From contig CANNNN010000060.1 of assembly GCA_947506075.1 (NCBI GenBank), positions 1-11,040 of the forward strand: a stretch of 11,040 nucleotides of DNA, given 5' to 3'. The DNA is from Methylococcaceae bacterium. GTDB lineage: Bacteria; Pseudomonadota; Gammaproteobacteria; Methylococcales; Methylomonadaceae. The position numbers and the translations under genes are program-made. The number at the start of each line of letters is the position of its first letter. Position 1 is the first letter of the stretch. This document shows positions 7,226 through 11,040 of the stretch, piece by piece. The notes under the pieces were generated by a model that saw only the letters and a list, made by a program, of their open reading frames with translations, searched no databases and had not been told where the DNA came from.

Positions 7226-7990
7226 TTACTTAGGAACTACAGTAAATTGATCAATGCTATAGGCCTGAGTACTACCCAGCCCAATTACATCAAGATCCGT
7301 AATGCCGTTCGGGGCTTGCACACCCACCCATTGGCCGGTTCCGGGTGTCTGCGCCTGAGTTAGCGATACCTGGCTTCCAACCGCACCCACCACAAACTGG
7401 ACATTCTCGATGGACGGCGCATCGAGTTGCCCCGAATCGATATTCATCGCAAACTGGGTTACCGGTTGGTTAAAGTGCACATGCACGGGTCTACCAACCG
7501 AATCACCTGGAATCAGCCCGTTCGGTGAAAGAAAATTGGCGGCATATACCTGCTTGATTCCTCTGTTTGAATCGTTTCTTAAGTACACCAGATTAATTGG
7601 CGTGGTGTAGCTATACAGTTGATTGGCACCAAAAGAGACCAGACCAGCACCGCAACTGATAGGCGTGCCATTAATGTCTGTTGTTACCATACAAGGCGAA
7701 ATGCCATAAACACTCAATTGACTGCTAAGCACTGCCATCTCCTGCGCAGCAGTTAACTTAATTTTTTTCTTGTTCATAAAAAACAAGGCATAAGTTGATC
7801 CTCCCGTCGGCTTGGCGGTGATAAGACTGGGCGCTATGTCGGGTGTTAAAATGGTACTTGTAGTTGGGGTTGAAGTAGTTAAGGTAGTTGAAGTAGATGA
7901 AGTCCCCGCTTTCGCTACAGCCAAGGCGGAAACGCCTGAAATACTAGCCGCCGCTAACAGCAATAGTCCGAAATGTTTTTTAGTGCTCAT
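7226..7990 (-). CDS. Secreted beta-rich protein with Thr-rich linker, paralogue A (254 aa)
   Basis: No named family is recognised. Residues 1-27 form a signal peptide (STKK, hydrophobic core, AVA-KA). Residues 29-48 form a low-complexity Ser/Thr linker such as is often found in surface proteins. The remainder is a paralogue of the product at 1722-2492: a Cys pair in CMVTTDINGTPISCG (C100, C113); VHFNQPVTQFAMNIDSGQ.DAPSI at 171-194; and WVGVQAPNGITDLDVIG...DQF at 221-249. Only this copy has the Thr-rich insert. Proteins with this strand pattern are probably structural or binding domains (inference). It lies between the 783-residue gene and the oxidase gene. The ribosome site is weak (AGAGAG about 8 bases before ATG 7990), but the signal peptide fits this start. 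Confidence 0.9.
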   Translation of the reverse strand: MSTKKHFGLLLLAAASISGVSALAVAKAGTSSTSTTLTTSTPTTSTILTPDIAPSLITAKPTGGSTYALFFMNKKKIKLTAAQEMAVLSSQLSVYGISPCMVTTDINGTPISCGAGLVSFGANQLYSYTTPINLVYLRNDSNRGIKQVYAANFLSPNGLIPGDSVGRPVHVHFNQPVTQFAMNIDSGQLDAPSIENVQFVVGAVGSQVSLTQAQTPGTGQWVGVQAPNGITDLDVIGLGSTQAYSIDQFTVVPK

Positions 7991-8019
7991 GATTAATACT
8001 CTCTGTTGTATTGTTATAT

Positions 8020-8033
8020 GCGCAAATGTGCGC
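8020..8033. promoter_or_regulatory. Palindrome GCGCA-N4-TGCGC upstream of paralogue A
   Basis: This perfect 5+5 dyad with a 4-base spacer lies 30 bases upstream of ATG 7990 and next to TATA-like sequence. Its size and place fit an operator, but no regulator gene is in the window to pair with it. Confidence 0.25.
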
Positions 8034-8043
8034 TATAGATTGG

Positions 8044-8076
8044 GCTATAAATGTTTGGCAATCCAATATTTATAGC
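8044..8076 (-). terminator. Hairpin 3' of the 783-residue gene
   Basis: GCTATAAAT at 8044-8052 pairs perfectly with ATTTATAGC at 8068-8076 around a 15-base loop, starting 38 bases past the stop of the 783-residue gene. The stem is AT-rich and no U-run follows, so termination is uncertain. The loop carries GGCAATCCAAT, like the right arm of the hairpin at 7168-7195. Confidence 0.35.
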
Positions 8077-8113
8077 GAACCTAATTTCCTTGTTACTCTT
8101 GCAAAGCCGACAT

Positions 8114-10465
8114 TTATTTAGCTAAAGTAACCCCAGCAGCCAATCCGCCATTCGAGGTCCTACATCTCATGGCTGCATTATTGATAGCTACCGGGGCCTT
8201 TGCTGCTGTCGAAAAATTAAAACCGCCGAGGTTATCAACTGTAGCTGATCCGATCAACGTAGTAATCGTTGGAACAGTTGCGGTACCTACCCAGCAGGTA
8301 GCAGTTGTGCTGGTCAGATTAGCTCCGAACCAGCTTGTTGTGCCGACCATATCCCACTTGTTTTGTGCTATGGTGTATTTTGCGCTGGTCACTCGAACGA
8401 CTTCCGCTGCCGAAAAGTTGGTAATATCCACTCTTGCCAGGTTGGACGCCAGAGGCGGAGTGGAAGAGTTATTTACCGTGTAAGTAAAGAAATCGGCACC
8501 ACCGGACACTGCTGTCGCTGTTTTGGTTACATAAGTGACTAGGCCGGAAGCGAGCTTGACCAGATTACCTTTGGTAGGTGCAGTCACAATGGTCAAACTG
8601 GTAAGGGCAGGATTGATTCGATCCAGCGCATTGGCAGAAGCAGGTCTGTCATTACCCAAGATGGCCACGGTTTTGGTTTTGGCCGCTGCAGTTCCCGCGT
8701 AGGTCGCCGCAAACTGATCCGCGACAGCCGTCGGCGCCGTTGGATTAAAGGACAGCGTCAGATTGCCGGTAGCTACGTTGGAAACCGGCGCATTGTTGGC
8801 TGCTTGTCTGACAAACCTAAAGCTGTCGGTACCGACAGCCGCCGTTGCATTGGCGGTAAAAGTCCAAACACCGCCAAGGAGGGCAATCGTTCCGCTCGTC
8901 GGTTGCTGCGTAATCCATGCGTCTGAGGGCAGAGCAGGTGTCAGTTCTGTTGCTCCACCGGTACTGACCGAAAAGCCGGGGGCAGCAATAGTTGTTGCAA
9001 CCGGAGGATTGACTGGATTTTGCGGAGCACCGTTAATACTTAACAAATGATCAGCATGAAAACCTGACTCCGTTGAAACTACCGAAATACTTTCAGATGG
9101 CTCTATAGCAGCCGGCAAATATCCTGAAAAACAGACGCTTACCGTATCAGTGATCGTAACGGGACATTGCGCCTTTGTCATTACGGTGCTTACTGCAGGT
9201 GGAGTTACAGGTGTATTAGGCTCTGCCCCAGTTAAACCCTCTACAGCCAAACCTGGATTGGAAATTTCATCGGAAGAATGCGCTACAACGAGAATTTGAC
9301 GTGAAGCGGTGTCAAAACTCGCCTTACTGATTTCAACACCATCTTTGAGCGCTGTTGATACACTAATCACCGGGTTGCTGCTCAGGCTGCTGACAGTAAT
9401 TTGTGGCGGTATTGCTTGCGTCGAAGGATACTCGATATGACCATGATATTTACCGGGCACTGTGCCACTTGGGTACAGTTGCAGGCTCGGCATACCGTCA
9501 CCCGTGACAATTAATCTTTGATCAGGCGATGACGTTGCCCAAACATCAACACCGGCACCGTTGGTGCCAGCCTTACGGACTTTATAAGCAGAATCCACTT
9601 TCAACGCTTGAGCAATCGGCGCTGTCCATTTCTGACCGAGAACACTGCCCAAATATTCCTCAATAAAATCGTTACCTAATCCATCCAGGTTAGAGCCAAC
9701 CGGCCCCTGTATGCGAATCTTATTGGTGCCGAATGGACTACCGGTGAAGGTATGTGGAATGGTAGGATCGCCGACAAACTCTTCTGCACCGACAATCAGA
9801 GGAAGATCTGTGTCCCATTTAATAAAAGGACCTACCGGCCCCTCCAATGCCCCATCAAAACCATTTCCTATAGGCACGTCCACAGTGAAATAATTTGCCG
9901 CTTGGGAGCCTTGCATATTTTGCTTGGTAGTCGCCTGTACATTCTCAAAAGTATGAACGCCGTAGGGATGCGTTACTACATAGGTACCACTTTTATTGAC
10001 ATCGTTAAAATTAAAGGTGATGCGAATCCGGGCAAACACCGTCTCATCGCCACGCTTGGGTGTCGGACCTGGCAGGTACGAAGCTTCCAACGCGCCCATA
10101 TAGCGATATTGAAAATCCGAGCCTGTCGCTGTGTTCTTGAATTCAATCAGACTGTAAAAAGCCTCATCGCCGATATTTCCGGGAAAACCGGCCGGATTGG
10201 CAGCAAGTGGAAAACAATAATCTGTTACCGAACGACATAAACCCAACGCCAAACCGTCAGTATCGCGATACCACAACGGAAAGGAGATGGTTGCGTCAGC
10301 AGGCCCACGATCCAGCAATTTCGCCGAAGCCATGCCGCTGGCAAGCACGGAGCCTGCCAAGGCAACCTGGATGGCTAGTTTCAGGACGTTCTTCACCGCA
10401 TGGGCGCTGGATTTATTGTTTACCCGGTGCTGAGCAGAAGCAGGTAATAACTTTGTTGTTTTCAT
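8114..10465 (-). CDS. Large secreted multidomain protein, conserved N-terminal domain plus Ig/cadherin-like modules (783 aa)
   Basis: The chosen start is ATG 10465, with GAGG 6 bases before it; a TTG four codons upstream lies inside that ribosome site and is not used. A long signal peptide spans residues 1-48 (basic, Ser-rich start, hydrophobic core 27-45, ASA-K). Residues about 57-345 form a conserved domain beginning FPLWYRDTDGLALGLC with C77 and C84 and continuing with FARIRITF and VVTHPYGVHTF. From memory, similar openings occur in large secreted proteins of several phyla with no known function. Residues about 490-575 and 576-685 are two beta-sandwich modules with the DSFRF and DFFTYTV endings typical of cadherin-like/Big_9 repeats. 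Residues 687-783 form a separate Cys-containing C-terminal domain (C724, C768). No catalytic motif is seen. It is probably a cell-surface scaffold or adhesin, and it is the first gene of the minus-strand series. Confidence 0.9.
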   Translation of the reverse strand: MKTTKLLPASAQHRVNNKSSAHAVKNVLKLAIQVALAGSVLASGMASAKLLDRGPADATISFPLWYRDTDGLALGLCRSVTDYCFPLAANPAGFPGNIGDEAFYSLIEFKNTATGSDFQYRYMGALEASYLPGPTPKRGDETVFARIRITFNFNDVNKSGTYVVTHPYGVHTFENVQATTKQNMQGSQAANYFTVDVPIGNGFDGALEGPVGPFIKWDTDLPLIVGAEEFVGDPTIPHTFTGSPFGTNKIRIQGPVGSNLDGLGNDFIEEYLGSVLGQKWTAPIAQALKVDSAYKVRKAGTNGAGVDVWATSSPDQRLIVTGDGMPSLQLYPSGTVPGKYHGHIEYPSTQAIPPQITVSSLSSNPVISVSTALKDGVEISKASFDTASRQILVVAHSSDEISNPGLAVEGLTGAEPNTPVTPPAVSTVMTKAQCPVTITDTVSVCFSGYLPAAIEPSESISVVSTESGFHADHLLSINGAPQNPVNPPVATTIAAPGFSVSTGGATELTPALPSDAWITQQPTSGTIALLGGVWTFTANATAAVGTDSFRFVRQAANNAPVSNVATGNLTLSFNPTAPTAVADQFAATYAGTAAAKTKTVAILGNDRPASANALDRINPALTSLTIVTAPTKGNLVKLASGLVTYVTKTATAVSGGADFFTYTVNNSSTPPLASNLARVDITNFSAAEVVRVTSAKYTIAQNKWDMVGTTSWFGANLTSTTATCWVGTATVPTITTLIGSATVDNLGGFNFSTAAKAPVAINNAAMRCRTSNGGLAAGVTLAK

Positions 10466-10471
10466 AAAAAA

Positions 10472-10477
10472 CCTCAA
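10472..10477 (-). promoter_or_regulatory. Ribosome binding site deciding the 783-residue start
   Basis: Minus-strand TTGAGG, with GAGG 6 bases before ATG 10465, selects that ATG. The upstream TTG at 10477 overlaps this site, so it is a poor start. Confidence 0.6.
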
Positions 10478-10506
10478 TTAAATAAGTTTACTAAATGTAA
10501 ATAAGC

Positions 10507-10540
10507 AACTTGAATCCCATCGCTAATCGACATTCAAGTT
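10507..10540 (-). promoter_or_regulatory. Inverted repeat in the presumed leader of the 783-residue gene
   Basis: AACTTGAAT at 10507-10515 is exactly complementary to 10532-10540, with a 16-base loop. It ends 42 bases before the ATG, so it could fold in the leader RNA or serve as an operator. Function is unknown. Confidence 0.35.
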
Positions 10541-10548
10541 ACATCGTT

Positions 10549-10584
10549 CAGTTAGCATCATTCTCCTTCGGCGCCCGTTAACTG
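10549..10584 (-). promoter_or_regulatory. Second inverted repeat in the same leader
   Basis: CAGTTA at 10549-10554 and TAACTG at 10579-10584 are complementary, and GGCGCC lies within the loop. With the preceding element it makes two adjacent potential stem-loops. Confidence 0.25.
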
Positions 10585-10657
10585 GCTCTATCCGGAAAAT
10601 CTAGTAGCTGTAATAATATAAGCAAAAACAATGCCACGACATGTAACACAATGATTT

Positions 10658-10666
10658 TTATATAGA
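10658..10666 (-). promoter_or_regulatory. TATA-like element, possible -10 box for the 783-residue gene
   Basis: Minus-strand TCTATATAA follows a T-run, as at 6990-6998 before the oxidase gene. If used, it would give a leader of roughly 190 bases that includes both inverted repeats. No good -35 box is visible. Confidence 0.22.
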
Positions 10667-10713
10667 ATATTAAAAAAAGGCCGTTAGTGACTACCGCATC
10701 AAGCGGAGGTGGG

Positions 10714-10786
10714 TGTAATATTTTCAATACACATTCGCGCAGAACACCGAAATAGCGCAAAACCTGACTGTAATATTTTCAATACA
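10714..10786. promoter_or_regulatory. Tandem 18-base boxes TGTAATATTTTCAATACA
   Basis: Exact copies lie at 10714-10731 and 10769-10786, 55 bases apart. Each has outer TGTA/TACA half-sites. A duplicated, partly dyad-symmetric, AT-rich box in a gene-free region upstream of a gene is typical of paired regulator sites, though no binding protein can be named. Confidence 0.4.
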
Positions 10787-10839
10787 AATAGGGATTAAAT
10801 TGCACATATGAAAGCAGTGCGCCGTTGAGGAATCCGTAC

Positions 10840-10917
10840 ATGACGGGAACACAAGACATACGAACCAATAGGGTTACAGCCTTTCTTAATGACCAGGCTG
10901 TTAATGGAAATATTTAA
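10840..10917 (+). CDS. Possible 25-residue peptide, doubtful
   Basis: ATG 10840 is preceded by GAGGAA at a spacing of about 7 bases and opens a 25-codon frame ending in TAA. It would encode MTGTQDIRTNRVTAFLNDQA plus five residues, is soluble in character and is unlike any family I know. It is the only minus-independent reading frame with a good ribosome site in the region, but its length makes chance likely. Confidence 0.15.
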   Translation: MTGTQDIRTNRVTAFLNDQAVNGNI

Positions 10918-10978
10918 AACGGGTTACTTTGAGGACTGAAGTTTCCCAGTTTTTCAGGAGCAAGAAATTTAGAACGCG

Positions 10979-11012
10979 AAAAAAAATAGTGAAAAAATTT
11001 CGAAAATTTTTT
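10979..11012. other. Phased A-tracts with AT palindrome, probably curved DNA
   Basis: A8 (10979-10986), A6 (10992-10997) and A4T6 (11003-11012) follow each other at about 10-12 base spacing, close to one helical turn, which favours intrinsic bending. The last two form a perfect 9+9 palindrome around CGA (10992-11012). Confidence 0.4.
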
Positions 11013-11040
11013 GCCACTCTTAATGCGTGTTAATTAATCC

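Larger units (their letters stand above)
10466..11040. other. Gene-free upstream region of the 783-residue gene
   Basis: These 575 bases hold no convincing gene. They contain two inverted repeats near the 783-residue gene (10507-10540, 10549-10584), a TATA-like nonamer (10658-10666), a tandem 18-base box (10714-10786), a possible 25-codon plus-strand reading frame (10840-10917) and an A-tract-rich end (10979-11012). Nothing marks a gene start or end at the right border. Confidence 0.5.

Noticed and set aside
10466..10477. TTG start adding four residues to the 783-residue protein
   Set aside because: The TTG lies inside the GAGG ribosome site that serves the ATG at 10465, so it is an unlikely start.
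10549..10600. Glycine-riboswitch-like motif CGCCGAAGGAG on the minus strand
   Set aside because: The partner segment (CTCTCAGG-like) and the leading GGAGAG segment of that riboswitch are absent, and the downstream gene has no link to glycine.
10578..10760. A 60-codon minus-strand frame upstream of the 783-residue gene
   Set aside because: It reads as a hydrophobic peptide only because the DNA is AT-rich. It overlaps the TATA-like element and one of the tandem boxes, and no good ribosome site was seen.

Overview
The window is about 11 kb of moderate-GC bacterial DNA. It carries six protein genes, all read from the minus strand. Every product has an N-terminal export signal, so the window is a cell-envelope or extracellular module. 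Sco-type copper chaperones, c-type cytochrome motifs, HAF repeats and dispersed palindromic repeats fit a proteobacterium. I lean towards a gammaproteobacterium, perhaps a methanotroph of the Methylococcales, but there is no marker gene to prove it.

In transcription order (high to low coordinates) the layout is as follows. 11040-10466 is a gene-free regulatory region with phased A-tracts, a tandem 18-bp box and two inverted repeats in the presumed leader. 10465-8114 encodes a 783-residue secreted multidomain protein: a conserved N-terminal domain followed by Ig/cadherin-like modules. 7990-7226 encodes a 254-residue secreted protein with a Thr-rich linker. 6972-4147 encodes a 941-residue exported multicopper oxidase with all four copper motifs intact. 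4146-3704 is a gene-free island of palindromic repeats. 3703-2771 encodes an exported Sco/SenC domain fused to a monohaem cytochrome c. 2492-1722 encodes a 256-residue paralogue of the 254-residue protein. 1719-1 encodes a HAF-repeat/Ig-like secreted protein, cut by the window edge and starting 2 bases after the preceding stop.

A working model (inference) is that the Sco-cytochrome protein delivers copper to the oxidase, carries its electrons, or both. The paired small beta-rich proteins and the two large adhesion-type proteins would form the surface or matrix that holds the enzyme. The oxidase substrate cannot be read from sequence; Mn(II), Cu(I), Fe(II) or phenolics are all possible. The presence of two paralogues, one on each side of the oxidase-Sco pair, is the best sign that this is one functional unit and not a chance neighbourhood.

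Hairpins sharing a GGGTTRCC-like stem lie just 3' of three of the genes and again in the oxidase-Sco gap. They may be terminators derived from a dispersed repeat family. No tRNA, rRNA, CRISPR array, transposase or integrase was seen.
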